Shown: positions 1 to 10,647 of the stretch, in pieces
Position numbering within the stretch: position 1 is the first letter of the stretch
How the letters are laid out: each line of letters opens with the position of its first letter
Assembly: GCF_024362695.1 (NCBI RefSeq)
Contig: NC_065419.1
Coordinates: 15,500,678 to 15,564,677 of the forward strand
DNA length: 64,000 nucleotides
Origin: Pectinophora gossypiella
Lineage: Eukaryota > Arthropoda > Insecta > Lepidoptera > Gelechiidae
Direction: 5' to 3'
Made by a program: the position numbers and the translations under genes
The notes under the pieces: generated by a model
Told to the model about the DNA's origin: nothing
Seen by the model: the letters and a program-made list of their open reading frames with translations, nothing else
The model's database searches: none

Positions 1-87
1 TTTTACGTGTAATGTAAATTGCATTATTGATTTTTAGATTGAGTGCTTCAAAGTGCCCTTTTTAACCCCCTGACTAGCCCAATTAGG

Positions 88-190
88 CACCCTCAGGCCT
101 GTTGTCTTAAATTTTGTACAGGAAGAAAGCCCTCAGCGCTCCCCATTTGTCCGGCCAAGTAGTTAATGCCATCTGTGGCAAATATACAAT
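88..190. repeat. Short interspersed repeat, family H
   Basis: This stretch carries the recurring motif TTTGTCCGGCCAAGTAGTTA followed by 'ATGCCATCTG'. The same motif recurs, often inverted, near 855-925, 4236-4290, 25895-25945, 26404-26450, 29888-29945, 37590-37700 and 55063-55110. It contains no coding signal. I infer a dispersed repeat of unknown class. Confidence 0.6.
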
Positions 191-302
191 ATCATCATCA
201 TCATCAGCCGTACGACGCCCACTGCTGGGCATAGGCCTCCCCCAAGGATCTCCACGACGATCGGTCCTGCGCTGCCCGCATCCAGCGGCTTCCCGCGACC
301 TA
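185..302 (-). pseudogene. LINE 3' end (C-terminal codons and GAT tail)
   Basis: Read on the minus strand, this ends in codons for SWRSLGEAYAQQWASYG, a stop, and a (GAT)n tail. Closely similar sequence occurs at 13594-13731 and 55257-55362. The motif resembles the C-terminus of RTE-type non-LTR retrotransposon proteins. The copy is strongly 5'-truncated, as expected after target-primed reverse transcription that stopped early. Confidence 0.6.
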
Positions 303-391
303 TACAATAAATCACTTCAAAAAAGGAACACCCCTGATCACAGCGCAGCGTACCGTTTACTCCATCCCCGGTTTTCCTCACCTAGTTGATA

Positions 392-646
392 GGCTAGTTT
401 CCAACTAGTCAAATCAGTTACTTTTTACTAAACGTCAAAACACGAAATTACTATGGAATTTGTATGAAAAAGCAACCTGTGACGTCATAGAAAAACGTGA
501 GAAAATGTTGTACTTATTATTACATTTTTCTTTATAAAATATCATTAATAAGTTAAATAGAAGAAAGAAAACATTTTCTGTCACCTTTAGACCTGTCTTT
601 ATTTCGTAGTCAGAATTTCATAATTTATCTTTGACCTAGGAAACTA
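392..646. mobile_element. MITE family A, copy 1
   Basis: This non-coding AT-rich element of about 255 bp has imperfect terminal inverted repeats, GGCTAGTTTCC at the left and GGAAACTA at the right. Further copies lie at 14832-15082, 19571-19762, 20814-21017 (inverted) and 53730-54010 (inverted). Shared internal landmarks are 'GTGACGTCATAGAA' and 'TAATTTATCTTTGACC'. I did not resolve the target duplication. Confidence 0.6.
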
Positions 647-1911
647 TATTATTATTGTATGTGTTCAAATACTTATTAGGCGTCTGTTTGGCTGTATCGT
701 CGATACATCAAACATATTGAATTTTGTTCCTTTTGTTCGAAATTGACGATAGACAGTCCTGTCATCATGTTTCACATTAAATAAATTAGCTGGGAAGAGC
801 TAAGTACTATTGATAATGTAAACATTAAATTTATTTTGGCTTTGACAATTATAGTTTTGCCTCGAATGGCATTCATTACATGGCCGGAGAAATGGGGAGC
901 GCTGAGAGCTCTCTTCGATAGTCGAAAGTGAAAAATAAAAATGAAAGTTCTTAGTATTATCGAGCCATGTTCTTTGTAGCCTTTGTCAGCTCGAATCGAA
1001 TCCTCCTGACAACGGGTTAGTCTTGCAACCCACACTAGAGAAGAAGAATAATAATAACAAGAAATTCCTTCCAGGAAACTTGAGAAAGTATAAATTAAAT
1101 CATGGAAGTAAACTTACACTAAAAATCATTTTACGCTTCAGTAAAAAGGTTCCTTCATTTTCCCTCTACAGTAGATGTGTTCATCAAGATAAAATTCAAT
1201 TTAAAAGTATATTTCAGTCAGGGAAACTTATCTTGTTCTTAACAGGAAAGAGGGTCTTGCAAACTTGCGAAGGCTCTTACCTCCTCTAAGACCAACAGAA
1301 ACCTTCGTTTTTACACACTTTTTCTAACTATATAAATCCAAAGTAGTTTCCTGGCGCCATAAAATTGTCTATATAGATATATTTACAAGTACGGATAGCA
1401 GGTGAACTTTATTTCGGAGGCAAAAACAACTGACAAGATTTATGGCGAAATCCGGGACATTCTTCATCCGGGAATATAAAAACTCCTTGATTACACTTTG
1501 TGCTGAGATTTTTCTTTTAGGAACATCTGTGAAAAGTGACAGCTTTGTTTGTCTTAAGCCGGATATATTGCGGGGCAACCGTAACATGTATAATAGACCA
1601 ATGTTGCGAGGCATTTACCCGGACGTCGTGCGCCGCACGCCTCGCAACGTGTGCCTTCATATTCATACGAGTAGCAAGGCATGTACTACGCACTAGTGTA
1701 GTGAAACAGATGGAACAACAAAAATTAGTCACAGTAATGTGTTTGTACACATGCACAAACAAAGTGTTTTCCGCTTAAATTAAACTAAGATGAGAAATAT
1801 TTTGTTTATAGTTGCATAGATTAAACATAAATTAAAATAAATAATTTATTTATCAATAAAAACTTAGTCTCTCAGGACAGAAGGCAAAAGGGAAACCACT
1901 GATCTATTTTT
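647..1911. other. No gene seen; AT-rich
   Basis: There is a family H fragment near 855-925 and a nested GC-rich hairpin at 1603-1648. The remaining short open frames show no recognisable domain. Confidence 0.5.
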
Positions 1912-1976
1912 CTCTAAAAAGTAGCATGGAGGATGCTACGCCGATAAGAGCGTGGCTCTTAAATTAGTGATGATGA
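1912..1976 (+). repeat. Repeat 3' end ('AAGAGCGTGGCTCTTAAATT')
   Basis: The tail 'GATGCTACGCCGATAAGAGC' and what follows match, inverted, 55653-55706. Both copies end in GATGATGA. This is probably the 3' end of a retroposon, class unknown. Confidence 0.4.
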
Positions 1977-2274
1977 AAAACTTAGTCTAATTACACATAG
2001 ATACATAGCAATAATTAAATTATTTTGAAACTAATCCAAAATTAATGATAAATTGCTTATTAGTTTGTAGGGTTGTAATATTTTGAAGCATATTTTGAAA
2101 TATTCTTATGCTTAATTGAAATAAAAAAGGACGTATTACACATATTAGGCAGTACGGAGCATTTTGTAATTTATGCTGGGGTCGCGCCATTGATTTTTTT
2201 TCTTAATATTTTATAAACGTTATTTTATTATTATTATTATTATTACGTGGCCGTCTTCTTTTAAATTCTAAATA
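1977..2274. other. No gene seen; (TTA)n microsatellite at 2223-2245
   Basis: AT-rich sequence with a short TTATTA run. I see nothing else in it. Confidence 0.5.
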
Positions 2275-2420
2275 AGTTTAATAACATAAGCTTACAACTA
2301 TATTCCAATTGAGGTAGTAAGAACTACATCTATCGCAAGATGAACTAAGTACCCACACCTCACTGAGCTTTCAGTTCCGACCAACGTAATAGGAGAAGAG
2401 CCGTATCGCCGAATAAGTTT
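2275..2420 (-). repeat. Interspersed repeat, family E
   Basis: On the minus strand this reads through TTAGTTCATCTTGCGATAGA toward 'ACCTCAATTGGAATATAGT' and 'TAAGCTTATG'. Other copies are at 11565-11740, 34285-34520, 44925-45050, 51280-51383, 54570-54700 and 58676-58740. It is non-coding and probably a SINE or MITE-like repeat. Confidence 0.5.
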
Positions 2421-2529
2421 ATTTTGTGTACATTATAATTATAATGCAATAATAGGGGAGGCTGCGTAAAAGATGGCATGATGACCTCAACGTTTATCGG
2501 AGGATTGGCTGGAGATCGCGTAAAGTTTA

Positions 2530-2580
2530 GAAGAGTAGAAAAATCTAGGGGAGGCCTTTGCCCAGCAGTGGGATCGATTA
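2530..2580 (+). repeat. LINE 3'-tail fragment
   Basis: It contains GAGGCCTTTGCCCAGCAGTG, the recurring C-terminal and 3' UTR motif of lepidopteran LINEs seen elsewhere in this window. Only the last codons are recognisable. Confidence 0.45.
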
Positions 2581-2791
2581 CGGTAGATAAGATAAGAATG
2601 TAATTGCTATAAACGTAAACAATAGGCAGTGAGAAATTCGATAACGATTTTGTTAAATAATATTGATCATTGTTTTCTTGTAACGACATAAATAATTTAA
2701 TTATCTATTCGTTTGAGTGTTTTCGATCACATACCTTATAATGATATAGTGTAGGTACATCTTTGAAGGCCTTACTTTTTCCAACAAACAG

Positions 2792-2880
2792 GCCGTGTGA
2801 AGTTCGTAGCCGTTTTCCTGGGGGCGGTTCTCACTTCCGGCTGGGCGCCGTCAATAGAAGCTTATTTGTCGCCACCGGAA
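2792..2880 (+). CDS. Candidate host exon, signal-peptide-like (uncertain)
   Basis: A pyrimidine-rich tract ends in CAG at 2789-2791. The frame starting at 2794 then encodes VKFVAVFLGAVLTSG followed by WAPSIEAYLSPPEV. This has the layout of a secretory signal peptide: a basic residue, a hydrophobic core, and a plausible cleavage after SIEA. The mature start YLSPP resembles small secreted or cuticular insect proteins, but I do not recognise the protein. A GT follows at 2881, although GTGACG is a poor donor, and the frame stops at 2887-2889. Cautions: a 9-bp inverted repeat (CACTTCCGG and CCGGAAGTG) brackets the segment, no partner exon was found, and 31 codons can arise by chance. Confidence 0.25.
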
Positions 2881-2889
2881 GTGACGTAA

Positions 2890-4227
2890 TCCGATGGACA
2901 TTTCGCCGTGCGCCATCTTTCTTTTGTTTCCCCAAATTGGCGCGAGGTCAGCGAGTAATTACCCAAGTTGGAGGTTTGTTTTGAGTCAGGCTTACGCCGG
3001 CTTACACGCCGTCGGCGAGGACTTCGTTCTGTGGAAATTATTAATATTGAATGGAAAACATCGGCCAACGTCTTAAACAACGCTCGTGCCAAACAGATTT
3101 TGTACTTATAAGTACTTATTTGCAGTTCATTAATCTTTTTCTTAATCTTTAATTCGCTTTTGTTTAGGTATCTACCTAAAGTACCTTTGCCGTTATTTAC
3201 TTTGAGCCAAAAAAGTAGGTAGGTATGTCGGGATCGGAGCAAATGGAACATAATAATCTCTGCTTACCCTAGTGAGAAATAGGCGTGAATTAATAGTACC
3301 TATCTTTAATTCCGTATACATTAGTTCTAAGTAGTTATTGCCACATGCGGCAAATTTACAATAAGTCACGTTAAAACACAAATAAATAGGTATACTTAGA
3401 TTACACTACAAATAAATAAAAAAACTGAGTAGAAGTTTTTAAGTAATAATTATAGCATTATATCACAATTCTAGACCAATGAAAGTGTTCACTTGAGTAA
3501 AACATACTTAATTATAACTCTTTGGAAAATATTCATTAAAATACTTTTTAAAGCGCTTACGCCACTTTACCTACAAGAGATTATTTAAATACTTATCCCA
3601 AAGATTCTGTCGCATATTTGCAACATTAAAGAATTCCTCCCTTCACCCTCCGCAAGTATCGGTGTTGCCAGATTCGTACGGGGTCGTCTAATCCCCCTTT
3701 ATTATGTACACACCGAAACTCCTCTAAGTGAGCTTCCTCACGGCGCGAGGCAATTTATGCGATAACGAAACAAATGAGAACCTATATTAATTATACTTTT
3801 TATATTCTCTAGCATGCCCATGTTTGTATAAAATAATGAGTTATGACGTTTTGAGAAATGGTCAAACGTAGGACTTTTTGTTTTTAGTCTAATAACTGGC
3901 AACCTAAAATCTTACATCGCGATATCCGACCGCCTCGTGAGGGGGGGTTTCTATTTAGCAAATTTTCCATTTTGTTGTCGCTGTCGAAAATCCGACGAAA
4001 TGAGGACGACGATGTAAAAAGGTCTTTTGTACAGGTTAAGCCGGGGGACGATGCTAGTGTGTAGTATTCAGATGGGTATTGATAGTGACCAATAGGGACA
4101 TGAGAAGATATGGGTATCTAAATATATATTTCAAGGAAAATCGGATTTGTTGACACTATGCGCACAGCTATAGAATGTTGGAGTTTTCCACCATGCTTTC
4201 GTCACCTTATGAAAGGATAGCTTATAC
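2890..4227. other. No gene seen; GC-rich to about 3030
   Basis: 2795-3030 is clearly richer in GC than its surroundings. A fragment of repeat family L (CTGCTTACCC and TAGGCGTGAATT) lies near 3205-3290. The rest is AT-rich with no recognisable coding or RNA gene. Confidence 0.45.
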
Positions 4228-4290
4228 TTAGTGTACCGGCTCAAAGCCCTCATCGCTCCCCATTTGTCCGGCCAAGTAGTACCTCTGCGT
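4228..4290. repeat. Family H repeat fragment
   Basis: It carries CTCCCCATTTGTCCGGCCAA, as in the copy at 88-190. Confidence 0.5.
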
Positions 4291-5973
4291 GAATTTTGTG
4301 TTTATATACGAAAATACAGACATCTGAAATATAAAGACTTGGCGTGGAGAATCAGTTAATTTTGCTTTCAGAATTAAAGTCACCTCACTTGCCCGGCCCT
4401 GTGTGCTAAGTATGTGACCAAACATAAGTACTAATTACTTACTTAGCAGGTAATTACTTTACCTGTTATGTACTAAGTACTTACTTACATAGGCGTTTTA
4501 TATAACGTTATATAAGTAGGTTCCAATGTAAACATTAAATAAGCTAATGATCGTAGTTCCCTCAAAACAATTCTGCAATCTGTCACGGCGGGCGCTTGTC
4601 TACGGTTCATTACTGACAATGCCTGCTTCACTGCCTGCCATAACCATTTTACACACTTATCAACATCGCCAGTATATCTTGACATGTAATTCTTGCTAAT
4701 ATAAAATTACCTACAGATAGAATCCAAATCCCTATAAATAATAGAAAGTACACAGATCTTCCAATCATGATGAGAACGTCAGGTGTGGACGTCAGCGAAG
4801 ATTTTTTTATTCCATATATACTTAAATGTACGCGCTTGTCCATAACCTCACCTGATAGTGTTTAAGTGACGACTCTATGGTTATAACTTATACCACAGAC
4901 CATGGAAACATGAACTATGTGACGTGTACCCCCAGTAGTATTATATTATGCGAAAGTAAGTGTCTTTTCATTTAAACCGCTGGACCGATTTAAATGAAAA
5001 TTGGCACCTAGGTAGATCGAATGACCCGAAGTTGGACATAAGATACTTTCCAAAGGGGTAGAGTCGATAATCAAATCTACACGAGCGAAACCGAATACAA
5101 ACGAATTCTGAATTCCATGTTCATATTATTAGGTTTATTTTTTATCATAATTTGAATTAAGAACTCTTGAATGTTGTGCTGTTCAAAACAAAACAACAAT
5201 GAATACTTAGTTCTGAATTCAAATTCTGATACACAAAATTCTGAATTCTGAATTCAAAATTAGCAATCGTTTGTTTTCGGAAATGTGATGATTACTGCGG
5301 AACATTATAGTATATTCAGGAACATTAAGACAAAAATAGAGGCACTGGTATTGTAATGTTTGTATGATAACAAATGTAAATTAGCTGTATAATTGTTATG
5401 TAGTACTGAATAACGGAAATAGGTACTGCGTTGTCTGTACGATCGTTAGTGATATGATTACTAATCTCCACCTGGGGTCAAGCTGCTCTGGTCAGGCGCA
5501 GGTTTCGGTGCCGAAGCGAATCGCTGTAGTAGGGCGAGGCTGTGCGATAATTTTTATTAGTTGTTTATTTTCCTTCTACTTTTGGGTTTGAATTTAGGAA
5601 GCTAACCATTCCATACAGATTTTGATGAAACTATTTGATAGGTCATAATAATTCCATGTAAAATCTGCGAAATTGGCGGGGCTTCTTTCATGACATGGAC
5701 TATATTTTAAACCTAGTTTATCTTTTACTCTTCGTTTTGAACCTGTACATAGCAGTATGATGGGAGTTGCCCTCTGGTTGCATCAGTCCATCCTCAATCA
5801 ACTGACGGTCGCGGCGAGGTCGTCATGTTGCTAACTGCATTCAATTACAATCTATGCAATATTGTATAGCATAGGTCCTGAACTGTAGCTGACCAGATTA
5901 CAATAATAGTTTTTTTTTTTTTTATTTAAGATTTTTGTATGGTCTTCTTCATAAAGCAAGCAATGTCCTAATA
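4291..5973. other. No gene seen; GAATTC-rich patch at 5100-5270
   Basis: The only structure noted is a run of 'TTCTGAATTC' copies between 5103 and 5262. No domain-bearing frame is visible. Confidence 0.45.
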
Positions 5974-6187
5974 TACAGGGTGTTAATGACATCGTCATGA
6001 AAACTTTAAGGTATGATTCAGACCATGATTGTGAGTCGATATCAAATGAAATTTTCCGTCGCAAAAGTATGTAACTGAAAATAATTAAAAATTTCCGATA
6101 GGAAATTCGACTTGATAGGTATCGACTCTGAATTATGGTCTGAATCACCTCCCTCAGTATTCGTTACGATGTCACTAACACTCTGTA
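5974..6187. mobile_element. MITE, family TACAGGGTGTT, copy 1
   Basis: A palindromic element of about 214 bp starts TACAGGGTGTTAATGACATC and ends CACTAACACTCTGTA, with TA at both borders. The arms extend inward through GATTCAGACCATGATT and its inverted partner AATTATGGTCTGAATC. TA borders suggest Tc1/mariner-type mobilisation. Other copies are at 36863-37079 and 62282-62695. Confidence 0.7.
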
Positions 6188-6537
6188 TAGATAGAGCTGA
6201 TAAACTTTTACTAATACACTATACCTATTCCAACAGTTTTATATTTAATTCTAAGACACTGGACGATACCAATAGCGATGTTATACCTGTCTTTCTCTTC
6301 TCAAAATAACTCCTACTTACTAAAAAATTTTCACCGCGTGCGATGAGCTATAAATCGTGCCAGAAATAGCACATGTACTGTGTGGTCTCGTTGACATCCA
6401 TCATTCAATCTCAATTGAAACTGACAGCCAGCCGCGCGGCGCTGTTGCTAACTGAAGCTAATTCTACTTCAGGGATGTAGGTCATACCTACATTAAAAAA
6501 ATTACGAAGAATGAATTGCCAGTAATAAATAACAACT
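6188..6537. other. No gene seen
   Basis: AT-rich sequence with no recognisable feature. Confidence 0.45.
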
Positions 6538-6833
6538 AGAGGAGCTCGGTGGCGCAGCGGTAAACGCGCTCGGTCTGCGATTGTTGAAGTTAAGCAACTT
6601 TCGCAAAGGCCGGTCATAGGATGGGTGACCACAAAAAAAAGTTTTCATCTCGAGCTCCTCCGTGCTTCGGAAGGCACGTTAAGCCGTTGGTCCCGGCTGC
6701 ATTAGCAGTCGTTAATAACCATCAATCCGCACTGGGCCCGCGTGATGGTTTAAGGCCCGATCTCCCTATCCATTCATAGGGAAGGCCCGTGCCTCAGCAG
6801 TGGGGACGTTAATGGGCTGATGATGATGATGAG
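6538..6833 (+). mobile_element. Composite tRNA/5S-headed SINE, copy 1
   Basis: The element is flanked by a 9-bp duplication, ATAACAACT at 6529-6537 and 6834-6842, which supports true retrotransposition. The head opens with a tRNA-like box A (TGGCGCAGCGGTAAACGC). It is followed by segments resembling the 5S rRNA internal promoter, GAAGTTAAGCAAC and GGATGGGTGACC. The head closes on itself by pairing AGGAGCTCG (6540-6548) with CGAGCTCCT (6651-6659). The middle carries the core GTGCTTCGGAAGGCACGTTA, shared with other SINEs here. It ends in (GAT)n. It should be transcribed by RNA polymerase III and moved by a partner LINE; the partner is not shown. Confidence 0.75.
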
Positions 6834-7099
6834 ATAACAACTCATGTAACATAAGATAGCATCACGCATGTATATTAATAATATTATCGATACGGGCAAA
6901 AGGAAATGGCTCAGGTCCTTGTTGTTATGGGACACGCTGTGGCACTGCTGCCTGCTACTTTTTTATTATATCTTTTATTATATCTTATTTACTATACTTT
7001 GCAACTAAGGGATCATTTTCATGCTACGTGATACACTAATTGTAAGTAACAGATAGACACAACTCATGGCCTTTTTATTCATTATAACACGCGTTTTTT

Positions 7100-7365
7100 T
7101 TATTGAATGCTGGGTACAGGCCTCCTCTCAATCAACTGGAGGGGGGGTATGTAGCATACTCCACCACGCTGCTGCATTGCGGGTTGGTGAAGGTGTCTGG
7201 GCTAGTAACCCGGGAGCAACGGCTTAACGTGCCCTCCAAAGCACGGAATCATCTTACTTTTACGGACAAGCAGGTTATTCAAGCAAAGTGATTTCGATAA
7301 TGTCCCCATCAGAAATCGAATCCGGATCTTTAGATCGTGAGCCCAACGCTTTCGCTGCCCCGTGT
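7100..7365 (-). mobile_element. SINE family C, degraded copy
   Basis: On the minus strand it has a tRNA-like head (decayed B box near 7310-7330), the shared core (GCACGTTAAGCCGTT) and the tail GAGTATGCTACATACCC followed by GAGGCCTGTACCCAGCA. The same family occurs at 36094-36415 and 25110-25350. Confidence 0.6.
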
Positions 7366-8036
7366 TTGTATGTATGTGTGTGGGATTATGATTGTATTAT
7401 ATGAATATCCATTTGAAAATTAAAAGCATGACCTTTTGCAAAAAAAGCCAGTGAATGATCGACTGAACCACTGGTCGACAACTCCTTTATAACCGTAAAT
7501 GATCGAGTTTTATGTTCGCGTAATGAATTTGATCAGTTCAATGGAGATTAATGGAGGATGCTGAAGGTTGGTGGAGGACAGACGGTCTAATACAAAGTGC
7601 AACAAACCAGCACAACCCAGACACTTCATACATAACACCTCGTGTTACACAGACACTACACATTGACGTTATCATACACACGCATCTGACTGACGTCTGT
7701 CGCCCATGCGATTGAAGACTAAACTAAGACCGTGAGGAGGTGAGGTAAACTTAGCTCAGACGCTGGTGGGGGCGGAGAGTTTCCGTTCTATACGTAGTAA
7801 ATTTCTTGTTCTATAGTACCGGTTTGAATGAGCCATATTTCATTATTGTATATAATATATTTATTATTTTAGTCTTCTTCTCTCGTATGGGTTTTCTTGC
7901 AGCTTCTTTTCTCCGGCTATACAGGTTGTGAGAAGCTGCAGTAGTTTTAGGCGGATGAGACGTTCGTTATGTAAAAATTGACGATTCAAAGTGTAACTAT
8001 GTTACCAACTGAATAAAGATATTTTTGAATTTGAAT
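7366..8036. other. No gene seen
   Basis: AT-rich sequence with no feature I can support. Confidence 0.45.
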
Positions 8037-8208
8037 TTGAGATCAATGACCGACCTCATAATCCCTTGTGTCAGGGTTACCATTGAGCCGCCAAAGGCCT
8101 CTAGCGTGTAACGCCTTGGTGCATACTTATTTGCGGGGATCGACTGCTAAACGTGTAATACGAATCATATTTTCGGACAATCAGGCCTGCAACGTCCTAA
8201 CCAAACTC
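8037..8208 (-). mobile_element. SINE family A fragment, minus strand
   Basis: On the plus strand it reads TGTCAGGGTTACCATTGAGC then TTCGGACAATCAGGCCTGCA, the reverse of the family A body. It lies head to head with the copy at 8209-8520. Confidence 0.55.
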
Positions 8209-8520
8209 AGAACGGCCTCCGTGGTCCAGTGGTTGACCGTTGGGCTCCCGATCCGGAGGTCCCGGGTTCGATACGGGGACATATTACAAAAATCGCTTTG
8301 TGATCCCTAGTTTGATTGGGATATTATAGGCTCATCACCTGATTGTCCAAAAAAGTAAGATGATCAGTTCTTCGGAAGGCACATTAAGTCGTTGGTCCGG
8401 GTTACTACTTACTGATGTAAATAGTCGTTACATGAGCCATGTCAGGGGCCTTTGGCGGCTCAATAATAACCCGACACCAGGGTTGATGAGGTTGGTAATT
8501 CACCTCATGATAGAAGAAGA
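8209..8520 (+). mobile_element. SINE family A, near full length
   Basis: The tRNA-derived head has box A TGGTCCAGTGGTTGACCG and box B GGTTCGA. The body includes TTTGTGATCCCTAGTTTG and the core TTCGGAAGGCACATTAAG, and the 3' part is TCAGGGGCCTTTGGCGGCTC and ACCAGGGTTGATGAGG. It is non-coding and should be transcribed by Pol III when intact. Other copies are at 57702-58017, 61471-61804, 45055-45257 and 44180-44440, plus fragments. Confidence 0.75.
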
Positions 8521-8674
8521 ATGGATTTGCGCAATAATGCGCCATAACAGATAGTAAATAAACATTTGCGCCACAGAAATTACTTACAGGGTAGGCAGGT
8601 ACACATAACGCCATTTTTTAGTATCATCATTGGCCTTATTGGCCTTATACGTCTGTTTCAGACAATTTATGACG

Positions 8675-8890
8675 TCATTGCCTCGAAGAAATGCACTTTC
8701 TTTCATGGCTGTGCAAGCCAATCCTAGAGCAGCAAACTCTACCGCACACTCTGCAGGAGAAGTCTCCAACTGGTGGATTGTTGTCGGTTTGATGGCGTTT
8801 CATTCTCCTGCTCGCCAGTGTGTCAAACCAGGTGTGGTCATGAGTGTCGCATCCATCGAGCACACGCTTCTTCCACAGGTCTTGATTAGT
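8675..8890 (-). pseudogene. LINE C-terminal C2H2 zinc-finger remnant
   Basis: The minus-strand frame reads LWKKRVLDGCDTHDHTWFDT and, further on, FSCRVCGRVCCSRIGLHSHE then RKC before a stop at 8675-8677. The C-x2-C...H-x4-C pattern (CRVC and HSHERKC) is a single zinc-binding finger of the kind found at the C-terminus of some invertebrate non-LTR retrotransposon proteins. Only the last 70 or so codons remain. The frame has no recognisable homology upstream of about 8890, so the copy is 5'-truncated. A host zinc-finger gene is less likely because there is one finger only, no exon structure and the neighbours are repeats. Confidence 0.6.
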
Positions 8891-9267
8891 ATATGAGTTC
8901 TAAAATACCCTAACAGGACATATAATTGACTGTTGCTTTACATGATGTGTTATAAAGAGAAAAAAATAAATTAAGGATGTCCTTAACACGATTTAAGAAT
9001 ATAAATAAATGTGTTTGAGGTCGTGTGTTGTGTGTTGCTAAGTGCGGGTTGTCATTGACGCGGCCTGGAAGTCGTTATGCGCCCGCGCCGGTAGGAGGTA
9101 AATAAACACGGCCGACGCCAATTTATTTATTATGTGGAGTTTATATTTAGTTTTGGTTTATTTAATTGGTTCGCCGGTTCGGTGGGAAATAGGCGTATGT
9201 TTGTGTATGTATGTTATTTAATTGGTTAAATGTAGCGAGCGATATATATATAATTTTCTGTAGCCTA

Positions 9268-9305
9268 ATTAATGTCCCACTGCTGGGCGAAGGCCTCCCC
9301 CTTCT
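9268..9305 (-). repeat. LINE 3'-tail fragment
   Basis: The plus strand reads CCCACTGCTGGGCGAAGGCC, the reverse of the LINE C-terminal motif. Confidence 0.45.
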
Positions 9306-9799
9306 CTTCATAAATAAATAGAAAGAAAAAAAAATCGCTCTAAGCGCCAGGTTATCGCGCGGTAAATTCAAACACAAGGCGACCTATAAGAGCGTTTACG
9401 CATGTAGCAGACAGACAGGACAGGTCAATGTAAGCACGTGACCACGAAAATAGAAAAAAGTAAGGGTCATTGCTCGCTTGTAAAGTTTATTTATATCTCC
9501 TTAAATCCTCTAACTCAATAAATAAGTTACTGCTATAGGTACCTTCTTTTAGCATATCGACGACGTAGCTACGGGTGGAGTCCATGAAAAGTTGTACCCT
9601 CATCTAAATATAACACGCCTTGAGAGGATCCACAAATATGGAATAAAGGTGCGGAGGAGGTGGAGGCTTCAATGCGGTGACGAGAGGCCTCCCGGGACCG
9701 GCTTGTATGTAGGGTTGCTACTGAAATATAATAAATTAAATAAAATTGAGTTTATTTTCTCACATGAAATGTGTTCAAATCTTAAGCGTGTTAGTTTTA
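9306..9799. other. No gene seen
   Basis: No recognisable coding or repeat feature. Confidence 0.4.
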
Positions 9800-9900
9800 T
9801 CTTCGGGTTGGAAGGTCAGACAGGCAGTTGCATTTGTAAAAAACCAAACCTGGTTTGATAAGCGGGCCCCGTGAACACGAGATAACGATAGGGAGATGAA
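9800..9900 (+). mobile_element. SINE family B fragment
   Basis: It carries GGGTTGGAAGGTCAGACAGG and ends in CGATAGGGAGATGA, the 3' portion of family B (compare 16262-16530 and, inverted, 16998-17335 and 33776-34020). Confidence 0.55.
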
Positions 9901-10067
9901 ATAATGTTCCAATGTTGATTAATATGTGAGGCTGCTGCCGCAACTAGATACAAGACTGCCTGTATTACAGTGTCACCAAGTCACTCGCACGCATGTAGAT
10001 ATACCTTATAATACACTCCAAAAAAAAGTTAAATACTAATAATACCTAAAATATAGAACATTAATCA

Positions 10068-10145
10068 TAATAATCACTTTGTGATCCCTAGTTCGGTTAG
10101 GACATTGCAGGTTGATCACCTGATTGTCCGAAAGTAAGATGATCC
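10068..10145 (+). mobile_element. SINE family A internal fragment
   Basis: CACTTTGTGATCCCTAGTTC and GATCACCTGATTGTCCGAAA match the family A body. Head and tail are missing. Confidence 0.55.
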
Positions 10146-10647
10146 GTGTATATTAAAATGTTTAAACGAAATTTGAATATTTTTTCGATGACAACCCTGA
10201 GCAAGACGGCTATATTCGACGGAAAGGATATCGGGCGATGATTTCCACACGTAAGCTGGATATTTTTGTTGCTATAGTTTTACGTGTCTTCGTGAATCCC
10301 CAGCGACAAGCGGGGGAGGCAGCGATAGAGCAATCACTCAAATGTATTTTTTTGGAGGAAATATATGAGAGTGAGATCAGTTTGAGTGGCATACAAATAA
10401 CATTGATGTCTTGTTGTTTGTGAGGCGGGGATGTGATCAGGTAAAGGACGAAATAGAGTAAACAAATATTTTTAGAAGAAGAATCAAATTATTATTTATT
10501 TAATAATTTATTGTACACAGGATACACAATATGACAACATGAGGAGAGACAAAAGGCACAACCTATTTCTAACAGAAATTTCTTCCAGTAGGTCACCTAT
10601 ATAAGTGGTATTATTATATAATTATTACAATTATTAAGTCTTTTTAA
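10146..10647. other. No gene seen
   Basis: Small open frames only, with no recognisable domain. Confidence 0.4.

Noticed and set aside
6538..6660. Genuine 5S rRNA gene
   Set aside because: Only short control-region segments match, and the head starts with a tRNA-like box and leads into a SINE core.
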